Below are positions 32,923 to 40,718 of a DNA stretch of 64,000 bases, in pieces. Source of the stretch: JAEUKH01 sp964447205 (lineage in GTDB: Bacteria > Myxococcota_A > Polyangia > Polyangiales > Ga0077539). The stretch is taken from contig CAYUSB010000038.1 in NCBI GenBank assembly GCA_964447205.1, positions 22,492 to 86,491 of the forward strand. Reading direction: 5' to 3'. The notes under the pieces are model-generated. The model ran no database searches and was not told where the DNA came from. It worked only from the letters and a program-made list of their open reading frames with translations. The position numbers and the translations under genes are program-made. Each line of letters starts with the position of its first letter. The first letter of the stretch is position 1.

Positions 32923-33798
32923 ATGCCCCGCCACCCGCTCCCTGTCCCCCTCCTCGCCCGGCCCCTCAAGCCCATCGACCCGTACCGCCGGACGGCCGCC
33001 TACCACCGGATGCTCTCGGTCCTCTACCACGCCGAGGCCGCCGCGATGGAGGGCTTCTCCCTGCTCACCGACCCGACCTACGTCGACCGCTGCGACCTGT
33101 TCGACAAGGCCAGCCAGCGCCTCGTGGCCGACGAGCAGAAGCACCTCGACGACATCGTGTCCCTCGTGCGGCGCCTCGGATACGACCGGGTGCTCCCGCC
33201 CTCCCCCGCCGAGGCCGAGTTTTGGACGGCCTGGCGCGCGGGCGATCGGTTTGCCCTGCCGTACAAGCCCAGCGTGGCGGCCCTGTTCTGCCTCTTGAGC
33301 GAGGGCCTCGGGTACGCGGCCCTGCACCACCTGGCCGAGCTCACCACCGACGGCGAGTTCAAGGCCCTGCTCCGGGCCAACGTCGTCGACGAGCAGGTCC
33401 ACCTGCACCTGTCGTTGTCGGTCCTGGGTCGGGCCCTCGCCGCGGCCCCCACGGCCCTCCTGCCCGACGTGATCATGTACGGCCTCGGGTACGGCCTCGC
33501 GGCCCGCCTCGCCCTGCGCGAGCAGCGCAGCCTCCTCGACGGGCTGGGCATGGATTTCGACGTGGTCATCGGCTCCTCGATCCGCTTCGTGGTCGACCTC
33601 CTGATGATCGCCGTCAAGGACGCGGGGCTCTACGACCGCCGCTGGAGGGTCCTCGAAGCCGCGGGCCACGCCCTGGGCGACCACCCCGCCCTCGTGCGGG
33701 CCCTGCACTGGTCGATGTTTCTGCCAGAGCCTCCCCTCGGCAAACAGCTCGTCTACGGCTGGACCCGCTGGAGCCCCCACCCCGCCGCGGCGGCCTGA
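32923..33798 (+). CDS. Ferritin-like di-iron protein, candidate oxygenase
   Basis: 291-aa helical protein with four carboxylate/His ligand helices of the ferritin-like/AurF type: HAEAAAMEGFSLL, VADEQKHLDDIVSL (ExxH), LSEGLGYAALHHLAEL and VVDEQVHLHLSLSVLG (ExxH). Such E...ExxH...E...ExxH spacing binds a di-iron centre that activates oxygen. It lies within an oxidative cluster, which supports an oxygenase role rather than iron storage. The ATG at 32923 is chosen because the 186 codons upstream in the same frame overlap the P450 gene in another frame and read as noise. It is 7 nt before the FAD enzyme gene. Substrate is unknown. Confidence 0.82.
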   Translation: MPRHPLPVPLLARPLKPIDPYRRTAAYHRMLSVLYHAEAAAMEGFSLLTDPTYVDRCDLFDKASQRLVADEQKHLDDIVSLVRRLGYDRVLPPSPAEAEFWTAWRAGDRFALPYKPSVAALFCLLSEGLGYAALHHLAELTTDGEFKALLRANVVDEQVHLHLSLSVLGRALAAAPTALLPDVIMYGLGYGLAARLALREQRSLLDGLGMDFDVVIGSSIRFVVDLLMIAVKDAGLYDRRWRVLEAAGHALGDHPALVRALHWSMFLPEPPLGKQLVYGWTRWSPHPAAAA

Positions 33799-33805
33799 GG
33801 CCACG

Positions 33806-35335
33806 ATGAACCAACGACCGGACAACATGGCAGCCCCGAAGGCGGACCGACCCCAGATCGTGGTGTTGGGCGCGGGCCTCGCGGGGCTCACCGCGGCCCT
33901 GGAGCTGGCCCGTCGGGGCTGCGACGTGACCGTGGTCGAGGCGGCCTCTGTCCCGGGCGGGCGCACCTCCTCCTGGGACGACGCGGCGGGCCGGGCGGTC
34001 GACACGGGCCTCCATGTGGTGGCCGACCACTACGTCAACCTCATCGAGCTCCTCGGCGAGGTGGGGGCCTCCCGCGACCTCGTGTGGTTTCAGCAGCACC
34101 ACTACCTCCGGGCCGGGCGCGACCCGCTCCTGTGGCACTTCACCCGCAAGGCCCCCCCGTGGCACCTCCTGCGCCCCGCCCTGGAGATGCCCCTGTCGAT
34201 CGGCGAGCGGCTGGGCCTCGGGCGGGCCACCCTCGACCTCGCGGGGTACACCCAGGAGGGCCTCGCCGACCTCGACCACCTCAGCTACGACGCCTGGCAC
34301 CGGCGTTACCACGGCGGGCCTCGGGGCTTCTGGCACGAGATCGCCGAGGCGGCCTCCGACGCGGCCACCTTCCTGTCGTGCGAGGAGGCCTCGGCCCGGG
34401 CCGTCCTGTCGTGGATGAAGTACATGGCCCGCGACGAGCACGCCGGCGACATCGCGTGTTTCCTCGGCCCCCTCGGCGACGCCCTGGTGGCCCCCCTCGT
34501 GCGGGCCCTGGAGTCCGCCGGGGGCCGGGTGCGCCTGTCGACGGCCGTGGTGGGCTTCGACCTGGAGGGCGACCGGGTGCAAGCCGTCGAGCTCGCCCCC
34601 GCCCGTCACCGCGGGGCCTTCCACGCCGCCCACGGACGCCCCGACACGGACGGCGACGCCCGCGAGCGCCTCGTGTGCGACCGGGTGGTGTGCGCGCTGC
34701 CCCCCCAGGGCCTGCGGGCGGCGGCCTCGTCCGACTTCGTGTTGGCCGCGGGCCTGGGCAAGGCCATGACGCTCGGGACCACCCCCGCGGTGTCGGCCAT
34801 CGTGTGGTTCGACCGCCCCATCCGGCCCATTCCCCCGGGGGCCCCGCTCGTGACCGGGGCCATCATGCGGGATTTTATCGACCTGGCCATGCTCAACCGC
34901 GGCCCCAATACGGGCGGGTCGGCCTACCAGTTTGTGCTCTGCCGGGCCCGGGAGCTGCTCGGCCGGGACGACCGCGACATCGTCGACGAGATCGTCTCCG
35001 ACCTGCGGGCGGTGTGGCCCGGGGCGACCCGGGTTCGGCCCGTCGACTACGCCATCGAGCGCATCGAGGCGGCCATGTTCGCCGCCGTCCCCGGGGCCCA
35101 CGCCCTGCGCCCCGGGACCCGCACGGGCCTCGGGAATTTCTACCTTGCGGGCGACTGGACCCGGCACACCCTCAACGCCTCGATGGAGGGAGCCTGCCTG
35201 TCCGGACGCCGGGCCGCCGAGGCCGTGCTCGCCGACCTCGGACGCCCCGCGGCCCTCGTGCGCTCCCTGCCCGAGTCGCCCCTCACCGCCCGGCTCGAAC
35301 GTCGGCGCCAGCGCGGCCGTCAGGCGACCGTGTGA
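33806..35335 (+). CDS. FAD-dependent oxidoreductase, phytoene desaturase-like
   Basis: 509-aa FAD enzyme of the phytoene desaturase/HpnE/amine-oxidase-like group. The N-terminal dinucleotide fold is IVVLGAGLAGLTAALELARR, followed by EAASVPGGRTSSW, and the C-terminal FAD motif is GNFYLAGDWTRHTLNASMEG. The middle shows the substrate domain typical of desaturases. It could desaturate an isoprenoid or another hydrophobic chain. It lies between the di-iron gene (7 nt) and the second P450 (4-nt GTGA overlap), so it is firmly part of the cluster. The C-terminal 20 residues are Arg/Gln-rich. No phytoene synthase gene is nearby, so a carotenoid role is not established. Confidence 0.9.
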   Translation: MNQRPDNMAAPKADRPQIVVLGAGLAGLTAALELARRGCDVTVVEAASVPGGRTSSWDDAAGRAVDTGLHVVADHYVNLIELLGEVGASRDLVWFQQHHYLRAGRDPLLWHFTRKAPPWHLLRPALEMPLSIGERLGLGRATLDLAGYTQEGLADLDHLSYDAWHRRYHGGPRGFWHEIAEAASDAATFLSCEEASARAVLSWMKYMARDEHAGDIACFLGPLGDALVAPLVRALESAGGRVRLSTAVVGFDLEGDRVQAVELAPARHRGAFHAAHGRPDTDGDARERLVCDRVVCALPPQGLRAAASSDFVLAAGLGKAMTLGTTPAVSAIVWFDRPIRPIPPGAPLVTGAIMRDFIDLAMLNRGPNTGGSAYQFVLCRARELLGRDDRDIVDEIVSDLRAVWPGATRVRPVDYAIERIEAAMFAAVPGAHALRPGTRTGLGNFYLAGDWTRHTLNASMEGACLSGRRAAEAVLADLGRPAALVRSLPESPLTARLERRRQRGRQATV

Positions 35336-36777
35336 GCGGCCTCGACGCCCTCTTCCTGGGAGCGACCCGCTTCGACGACATCGACGTCCCGGGCCCCGCC
35401 CGGGTGCCGGGCCTGGGGTGGCGGGGCAACGTCCTGTCCTTCTTCGCCGACCCCTTCGTGGGGCTCAACACCCTCTATCGGCAGCACGGCCGGCTCGTGG
35501 CCCTGGCCGACCGACACCCCGCGTTTGTGTGCGCCTTCGGGCCGGAGTTCAACCACCCCCTCCTCACCGACCGGGTGCACTTCGACCAGTTTGTCACCCC
35601 ATTGCCCGTGCCCCCCGGGTCGGCCCTGGCCACGCTCCTGCGCAACCCCTTCACGGCCACCGGAGACGAGCACACCCGCCACCGCCGGGTGATGGTCCCG
35701 CCCTTCCATCGCAAGCGCATCGCCCGCTACCGCGACACCATGGCCACCCTCGTCGACGAAGCCCTCGGCCGCTGGAGGCCCGGCGACACCCTCGACCTCG
35801 CCGCGGCCCTGCAAGACCTCTCCCTGCGGATCATCCTCGGCCTCATCTTCGGCCTCGACGACCAGGGCTCCCGCCGCGCCGCCGCGGGCTTCCGCACGAT
35901 CATCGAGGCCATGCTGGACCTCATGACCTCCAGCGCCTCCGTGTTCTTCCCCGTGCCCGTGCCCGGGGCCCCGTACCACCGCCTCCTGCGGCTCGCCGAG
36001 CGCTTCGTGGCCACGACCCGCGGCCTCATCGCCGAGCACCGCAGCCGCCCCCGGGCCGACGTCCTGAGCGACCTCATCGAGGGCCACACGGGCGAAGGCA
36101 GCCCCGACCCCGACGCCGACCTCGTGGGCGAGCTGTTCTCCCTCTTCACCGCGGGGCACCTCACCGTCTACTCCTCGCTCGCCTGGACGTCCCTCCTCCT
36201 GTCGGCCCACCCCGCCGTCCTGGGCGACCTCCGCGACGAGCTCGCGGGCGCCCTCCGCGGCGACATCCCCCGCCTCGAACAGCTCGGCGAGCTCCCCCTC
36301 CTCGACCGGGTCCTCAAGGAGAGCCTGCGCCTTCTGCCCACGGCCCCCTACGCGAGCCGCATCGTCAAGCACCCTGTCGAACTGGGCGGGCGCCTCTTCC
36401 CCGTCGGGTCCGTGGTGATCTACAGCCACTACGTCACCCACCACCTGCCCGAGGTGTTCCGTTCTCCCGAGCGCTTCGACCCCGCCCGGTGGGAGCAGTG
36501 CCGCCCCTCGCCCTACGCCTACCTCCCCTTCGGGACGGGGCCCCGCACCTGCGTCGGGGCCGACTTCGCCCTCCTGGAGATGAAGCTCGTGCTGGCCACC
36601 CTCCTGCAACGCTTCTGGCCCGAGGTGGCCCCCGGGCAGCGGGTCGACGCCCGCCTCGGCATGGTCCTGAGCCCCAGACAAGGGCTGCCCGTGACCCTGC
36701 GCCCCCTGGGGTCGCGTCTGCACCCGGCCCGGGTCCGCGGCAACGTCCACCTCGCCGTGACCCTGCCGCGCCCGTAG
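35332..36777 (+). CDS. Cytochrome P450 (second paralogue, altered I-helix motif)
   Basis: 481-aa P450 starting at GTG 35332, overlapping the FAD enzyme stop by 4 nt. ExxR is in LKESLRLLPTAPYASR and the heme loop is FGTGPRTCVGADFALLEMKL. The I-helix reads TAGHLTVYSSLAW: the usual acidic residue before the Thr is Leu, although the Thr is kept. In most monooxygenases that acid supplies protons for O-O cleavage, so chemistry or efficiency may differ. The N-terminal GWRGNVLSFFADPFVGLNTL matches the first P450 of the cluster (GARGNVLRFFADP), showing duplication. It is the last gene of the operon and converges on the CNNM gene with 14 nt between them. Confidence 0.94.
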   Translation: MSGLDALFLGATRFDDIDVPGPARVPGLGWRGNVLSFFADPFVGLNTLYRQHGRLVALADRHPAFVCAFGPEFNHPLLTDRVHFDQFVTPLPVPPGSALATLLRNPFTATGDEHTRHRRVMVPPFHRKRIARYRDTMATLVDEALGRWRPGDTLDLAAALQDLSLRIILGLIFGLDDQGSRRAAAGFRTIIEAMLDLMTSSASVFFPVPVPGAPYHRLLRLAERFVATTRGLIAEHRSRPRADVLSDLIEGHTGEGSPDPDADLVGELFSLFTAGHLTVYSSLAWTSLLLSAHPAVLGDLRDELAGALRGDIPRLEQLGELPLLDRVLKESLRLLPTAPYASRIVKHPVELGGRLFPVGSVVIYSHYVTHHLPEVFRSPERFDPARWEQCRPSPYAYLPFGTGPRTCVGADFALLEMKLVLATLLQRFWPEVAPGQRVDARLGMVLSPRQGLPVTLRPLGSRLHPARVRGNVHLAVTLPRP

Positions 36778-36791
36778 AGGGCCCCGACCCC

Positions 36792-38189
36792 TCAGGCCCG
36801 GTCGGGGTCGGCCTCTCCCTCGGCCTCGGGGGGCACCGTCGACTGGCGTTTTACGCAGCGGAGCCGTGTGATCCGGAAGCCCTCGGCCTCCTCCACCGTG
36901 ACCCGGTAGTCGCCGATCGTGACCTCGTCGCCTACGGCGGGCTGGCGCTCGAGCTGCTTCAACACGAGCCCCCCGACCGTGTCGATGTCCTCGTGCTCGG
37001 AGAGGTCGCGCAGCCCCAGGGCCTCGGCCGCCTCGGCCAGCAGGATCTCCCCGTCCATCTGCATGGCTCCGTCGGAGAGGTACTCGATCTGCCGGGGCAC
37101 CCGGGGGTCCTTCTCGTCGTAGATCTCGCCCACGATCTGCTCGACCACGTCCTCGGCGGTGATCACCCCCTGGAAGGAGTCGTGCTCGTCGTAGAGGGCG
37201 ATGATGGGGCAGCCCTCGAAGATGTTGATCCGCCCGAGGGCCACGGTCTCGGGCAGGCGCTCGATCGGCAGGACCACCGCGGCCAGATTACGATTGCCGC
37301 GCATCTCGGCCCGCAGGACGTCGGCCTTGCGCACGTACCCGACGACCTTGTGCCACACCCCGTCGGTGACCACGTACCGGCTGTAACGGCTCTCCTCCAC
37401 GCGCTTGAGGGTCTCGGCCCACGGGGCCCGCAGGTCGACCGCGGCCACGCTCTTGGCCGGGGTCATCACCTCGCGGGCGATGCGCTCGGAGAAGGCCAGG
37501 ACGTTGCGCATCAGCTTGAGCTGGTCGGGCTGGATCTGGCCGCTGGCGTGGGCGTAGAGCAGGGCCTCGCCGATCTCCATGCCCTCCTCGTGGGCTCCCG
37601 CCCCGTCGGGGTGGTGCCCCGTGGCCGCCGCCACGACCACGTTGGCGATCCCGTTGCAGGTCTTGATGAAGGGCACCGCGACCCAGCGGAAGAGGCGCAT
37701 CAGGGGAGCGGTGACGTAGAGCACCTGGGCGGGCACGACGAGGGCGATCCCCTTGGGAACGAGCTCGCCGAAGGTGACGTGGAAGAAGGCCCCGAGGACC
37801 ATGGCGATCCCCGTGGAGTGGGCCGCCACGGCCCCGTACCGCGCGATGGCGTGGTGGATGGCGGGCTCCAGGGCCAGGGTGAGCCCGAGGCTCGTGAGGG
37901 TGATGCCAAACTGGCAGGCGGCGAGCATGGCGTTCATGTCGCGTTTCATCGCGAGGAGGGTCGAGGCCCCCGAGCGGCCGTCGGCCCGGTCGCGCTCGAG
38001 CACGCGCACCGACACCTTCACCAGGGCGAACTCGAAGGCCACGAACACCCCGCACCCCAGGATCAGCATCAGCGACAGCAGCCACGGGCTCTGGACCCCG
38101 GCCAGCACCCCGAGGCCCAGGAGAATGATCGTAAACACCGTCCCACGGCGACGAAAGGGGGGTGCAACCTCCGACGATCTCGCGCTCAA
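36792..38189 (-). CDS. CNNM/CorC-type CBS-domain membrane protein
   Basis: 465-aa member of the HlyC/CorC (CNNM/TlyC) family, linked to Mg2+ or Co2+ export/homeostasis. The N-terminal CNNM domain has four hydrophobic segments, with FVAFEFALVKVSVRVLERD, ACQFGITLTSLGLTLALEP and GELVPKGIALVVP as hallmarks. A CBS pair follows (TPAKSVAAVDLRAPWAETL, GVITAEDVVEQIVGEIYDE). The C-terminal CorC_HlyC domain has DTVGGLVLKQLERQPAVGDE. The start is uncertain: TTG at 38189 has a purine-rich GGAGAG upstream; GTG at 38138 would remove 17 residues. It stands alone on the minus strand. Confidence 0.93.
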   Translation of the reverse strand: MSARSSEVAPPFRRRGTVFTIILLGLGVLAGVQSPWLLSLMLILGCGVFVAFEFALVKVSVRVLERDRADGRSGASTLLAMKRDMNAMLAACQFGITLTSLGLTLALEPAIHHAIARYGAVAAHSTGIAMVLGAFFHVTFGELVPKGIALVVPAQVLYVTAPLMRLFRWVAVPFIKTCNGIANVVVAAATGHHPDGAGAHEEGMEIGEALLYAHASGQIQPDQLKLMRNVLAFSERIAREVMTPAKSVAAVDLRAPWAETLKRVEESRYSRYVVTDGVWHKVVGYVRKADVLRAEMRGNRNLAAVVLPIERLPETVALGRINIFEGCPIIALYDEHDSFQGVITAEDVVEQIVGEIYDEKDPRVPRQIEYLSDGAMQMDGEILLAEAAEALGLRDLSEHEDIDTVGGLVLKQLERQPAVGDEVTIGDYRVTVEEAEGFRITRLRCVKRQSTVPPEAEGEADPDRA

Positions 38190-38297
38190 CGCTCTCTCCC
38201 GTTCGACATCCCGAGCGACGTGCCACGATCCAACGCCTGCGGCAATCGTGTACCGCCGGGCCCCCCGCTCTCGTAGAATGTTCCCACGCCCGCAGCC

Positions 38298-38711
38298 TCA
38301 GCGTGGGAGCTTCCACACCACGAGCGAGGCCCCGTCGCGGGCGGCGTTGTAGGCGTCGTAGAGCACGTCGCCTCCGGGCGAGAGGGCGATCTTTGTGGGA
38401 GGGTGCGGGCGGCCCGTCCCGACCTCCCCCGCCGGGGTGCCGTCGATGCGCCAGAGCATGATCGCCGACCGGCCGTGGCGGCCCGCGGTGGCGAAGGTCT
38501 CCCCCGAGGACACGACGGCGAGGGAGGACACGGCGTCGCCGTGGTTCGCCGTACAACGTACGACCCCGTCGAGCCCGAGGACGTACGCGGTCCCGTCGTC
38601 GGAGCCCACCACCGCGGCCTCCCCGCCCGGCAGGAGGCGCAGGGCCTGGGCGTTGCCGCGGAAGCTCGTGAGGGTCGCCTGAAGTTGTCCCGCGGGGAGC
38701 GAGCGCACCAC
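38298..38711 (-). CDS. Short WD40-like protein or 3' remnant of one
   Basis: About 137 aa from GTG 38711. The sequence has three beta-propeller-like blades: TSFRGNAQALRLLPGGEAAV, GDAVSSLAVVSSGETFATAG with MLWRIDG, and PTKIALSPGGDVLYDAY with SLVVWKLPR. These are typical WD40 blade ends (LW, VW). Normal propellers need six or seven blades, so this is either a small piece of a larger protein whose 5' part was lost or an odd short protein. It begins 23 nt after the stop of the lipoprotein gene upstream. Because no ATG is available and the blades are incomplete, a truncated gene is as likely as an intact one. Confidence 0.55.
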   Translation of the reverse strand: MVRSLPAGQLQATLTSFRGNAQALRLLPGGEAAVVGSDDGTAYVLGLDGVVRCTANHGDAVSSLAVVSSGETFATAGRHGRSAIMLWRIDGTPAGEVGTGRPHPPTKIALSPGGDVLYDAYNAARDGASLVVWKLPR

Positions 38712-38733
38712 CTCCCCGCTCAGCCCTGCCCGC

Positions 38734-39933
38734 TCACAGGTCGCACGGCGGCACCTGGAAGGGAACCCGCGCGGCACGCAACGAGGCGACCACCGCCGGG
38801 CGCGACCAGCAGTGGTCTTCGGTGCTCTCGGCGGGCCACTGGGCGTCGAGGGCCCGCTGGAGGGCTTCGGCGGGCACCCCGAGGTAACGCAGGCACCCGA
38901 TGCGCCCGACGATCTCACGAAACGGGGGACCTCCCTCGATCAGGCGCTCCGCGGAGGCCGGGGTCACCCCCGCGCAGCGCTGGCGCATCCACTCGCGGGC
39001 CACGGCGTCGTCGCGCGAGAAGCCCCCATCGGCGAGGGCGTGCACCACCTCCGGGACCCCGTAGAACACCGACGGGCCGCAGGTGTTCGGGGTGGTGAAG
39101 GGCGAGTCGGTGAGGAAGTCGGGGCGTCCGTCGCCGTCGACGTCGTGGGGGACCTCGGCGTCGACCCCCGCCCCGGGCGCATAGGGCACGATGGCCCCGT
39201 CGTGCACCGTGTAGAGGGTCGACCGCGCGTGGTCTCCTCCGCCCGGGATCCGGAGGCCGGCCTCGGCGGTCCCGTCTCCGTCGAAGTCGAAGAAGACGCT
39301 CCACGACGCACGGGCCCCGGCGATCCGCCGCCGAAGCACACGCCCGTCCGGCTGGACGAAGGCCAGGGTCCACCCGACCTCGATCCAGCGGATGGGCTCG
39401 TCCGCGAGGTCGCGACCGCGCCGCACGCGGGCCGCCCCCGGTTCGAGCACCCAGGCCCCGCGGCCTGCATGGAAACAGCGCCCCACGGCCTCGACGTGCG
39501 GGTCGTCCTCGGTCGACGGGGCGCCAGGCCCGACGGATGCGAGGGATGCCCTGCGCCGGGCCTCCATGGCCGCGCAGGCCGTGGCCACGGGGGCCGCGAC
39601 GTCGTTGGGTGGGCTTCGCCGGGCGGCGGGCGTCCAGGGCCCTGGGAGGCCCAGGGACGACTCGGGCTCAGGCCCGATCGGGGGCGTCCCCGCGGGGGCC
39701 GGGCAAGCCCGCATGACCGCACGTTGGGTGGCCACGTTGGGCGGGACGTCCTCGGTGGCCGCGTCGGCAGGCGAGGACGCATCGTGCGGAGGAGAGGGTG
39801 GAGCCGGGGGAGTTGGGACGACCAACACGTCGGTCGGCGACGCGGAGGCCTGGGCGGGGGGTCGCGACGCGCGGCACCCGAGGCCGAACGCGACGAGGTA
39901 CGCCCCGAGGGTGAGACGACACAGCCTGGACAT
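38734..39933 (-). CDS. Lipoprotein with FG-GAP-like DxDGDG motifs
   Basis: 399-aa lipoprotein. The signal peptide ends in FGLGC (Cys20), a usable lipobox. A Pro/Ser/Ala-rich, disordered linker follows to about residue 75. The folded part contains two calcium-binding-type repeats, FFDFDGDGTAEAG and HDVDGDGRPDFLTDS, as in FG-GAP/integrin-like or dockerin-like loops. Several Cys (MRQRC, GRIGC, EDHC) suggest disulfides. It is probably anchored in the outer membrane, facing the periplasm or the outside. The ATG at 39933 is preferred over a longer frame because it begins right at the signal peptide. Function is unknown. Confidence 0.78.
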   Translation of the reverse strand: MSRLCRLTLGAYLVAFGLGCRASRPPAQASASPTDVLVVPTPPAPPSPPHDASSPADAATEDVPPNVATQRAVMRACPAPAGTPPIGPEPESSLGLPGPWTPAARRSPPNDVAAPVATACAAMEARRRASLASVGPGAPSTEDDPHVEAVGRCFHAGRGAWVLEPGAARVRRGRDLADEPIRWIEVGWTLAFVQPDGRVLRRRIAGARASWSVFFDFDGDGTAEAGLRIPGGGDHARSTLYTVHDGAIVPYAPGAGVDAEVPHDVDGDGRPDFLTDSPFTTPNTCGPSVFYGVPEVVHALADGGFSRDDAVAREWMRQRCAGVTPASAERLIEGGPPFREIVGRIGCLRYLGVPAEALQRALDAQWPAESTEDHCWSRPAVVASLRAARVPFQVPPCDL

Positions 39934-40017
39934 GGGAGCGGAACCCTCCGCGCCGACGACGCGCCCGCCGCCGATCGCGGACGGCGTACTACAAGCCCGC
40001 GCGGCGAAAGGCAACCG

Positions 40018-40686
40018 TCACGGCCTGACGGCGGCCTCGATGCGGGCGAGATCGAGCGTACGAGCCCTACGCGCCCGCTTGCGGCTGAGCTCGACCCCGA
40101 TCGCGTCGAGGCCCTCGGCGTTGGCTACGGCCAGGGCCGTTCCGACCCCGCAGAAGGGGTCGACCAGGGTGTGGCTCTGGGTGTGGGTGCGGACGAAGCG
40201 CACCGCCACCCGGGCGGCCTCGAGGCCCATGGCCCGGCTCCAGGACATCGTCCCGAGGGCGGGGAGCACATCGGCCGTGCTGCGCGACAGGTCCGCGAGC
40301 ACCGTCCGCGAGAAACACAGAAGGTGCGCGTATCCGGGCCTTCCGGGGGTGGCCGTGCCCGCGGGGTGGCGGCACACGACCTTGTGCCACAGGAGGGGAT
40401 GACCCGTGTCCTCGGCCGCGCGTTGTACGAGGTAGGCCTTGTCGATCCAGCGCCGCTCCACCTTGATGTCGGTCTGATAGAAGAGGGCCACCCCCTCGTC
40501 GGGGGTCTTGTCCAGGACACGCCGGGCGGCCTCGACGAACCAGGCCTTCCACGCGTCGAGGTCCATGGGCGACAGCTCGGACACGTCGGGCAACGAGGTG
40601 AAGAGGCTGCACCCGTCGAGGACGGGCGATCGCGCGAGCCAGGCCATGGCGTCCTCGCAGTGCACGATGCGGGTGGGAGGGGGCAC
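40018..40686 (-). CDS. SAM-dependent methyltransferase with DNA-MTase-like motif order
   Basis: 222 aa from GTG 40686. The C-terminal motif I is VDPFCGVGTALAVANAEGLD, followed by AIGVELSRKRARRA, as in N4/N6 amino-methyltransferases where the catalytic motif precedes the SAM motif. At the place of (D/N/S)PP(Y/F/W), however, it has FTSLPDVSEL. Then YQTDIKVERRWIDKAYLVQR and LLWHKVVCRHPAGTATPGRP follow, which look strongly conserved. So it is a Rossmann methyltransferase, perhaps acting on RNA or another substrate, with a non-standard active site. The start is uncertain: longer frames overlap the esterase gene, which ends 32 nt upstream at 40719. No restriction gene is nearby. Confidence 0.78.
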   Translation of the reverse strand: MPPPTRIVHCEDAMAWLARSPVLDGCSLFTSLPDVSELSPMDLDAWKAWFVEAARRVLDKTPDEGVALFYQTDIKVERRWIDKAYLVQRAAEDTGHPLLWHKVVCRHPAGTATPGRPGYAHLLCFSRTVLADLSRSTADVLPALGTMSWSRAMGLEAARVAVRFVRTHTQSHTLVDPFCGVGTALAVANAEGLDAIGVELSRKRARRARTLDLARIEAAVRP

Positions 40687-40718
40687 GCGGATCGGTTTGT
40701 GGGCCGTGGGGAGACGGC

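Noticed and set aside
33806..35335. Carotenoid biosynthesis gene (crtI)
   Set aside because: The fold is desaturase-like, but there is no phytoene synthase, GGPP synthase or cyclase gene nearby, so a carotenoid role cannot be claimed.
40018..40686. Restriction-modification system
   Set aside because: No endonuclease gene is adjacent and the methyltransferase has a non-standard catalytic motif.
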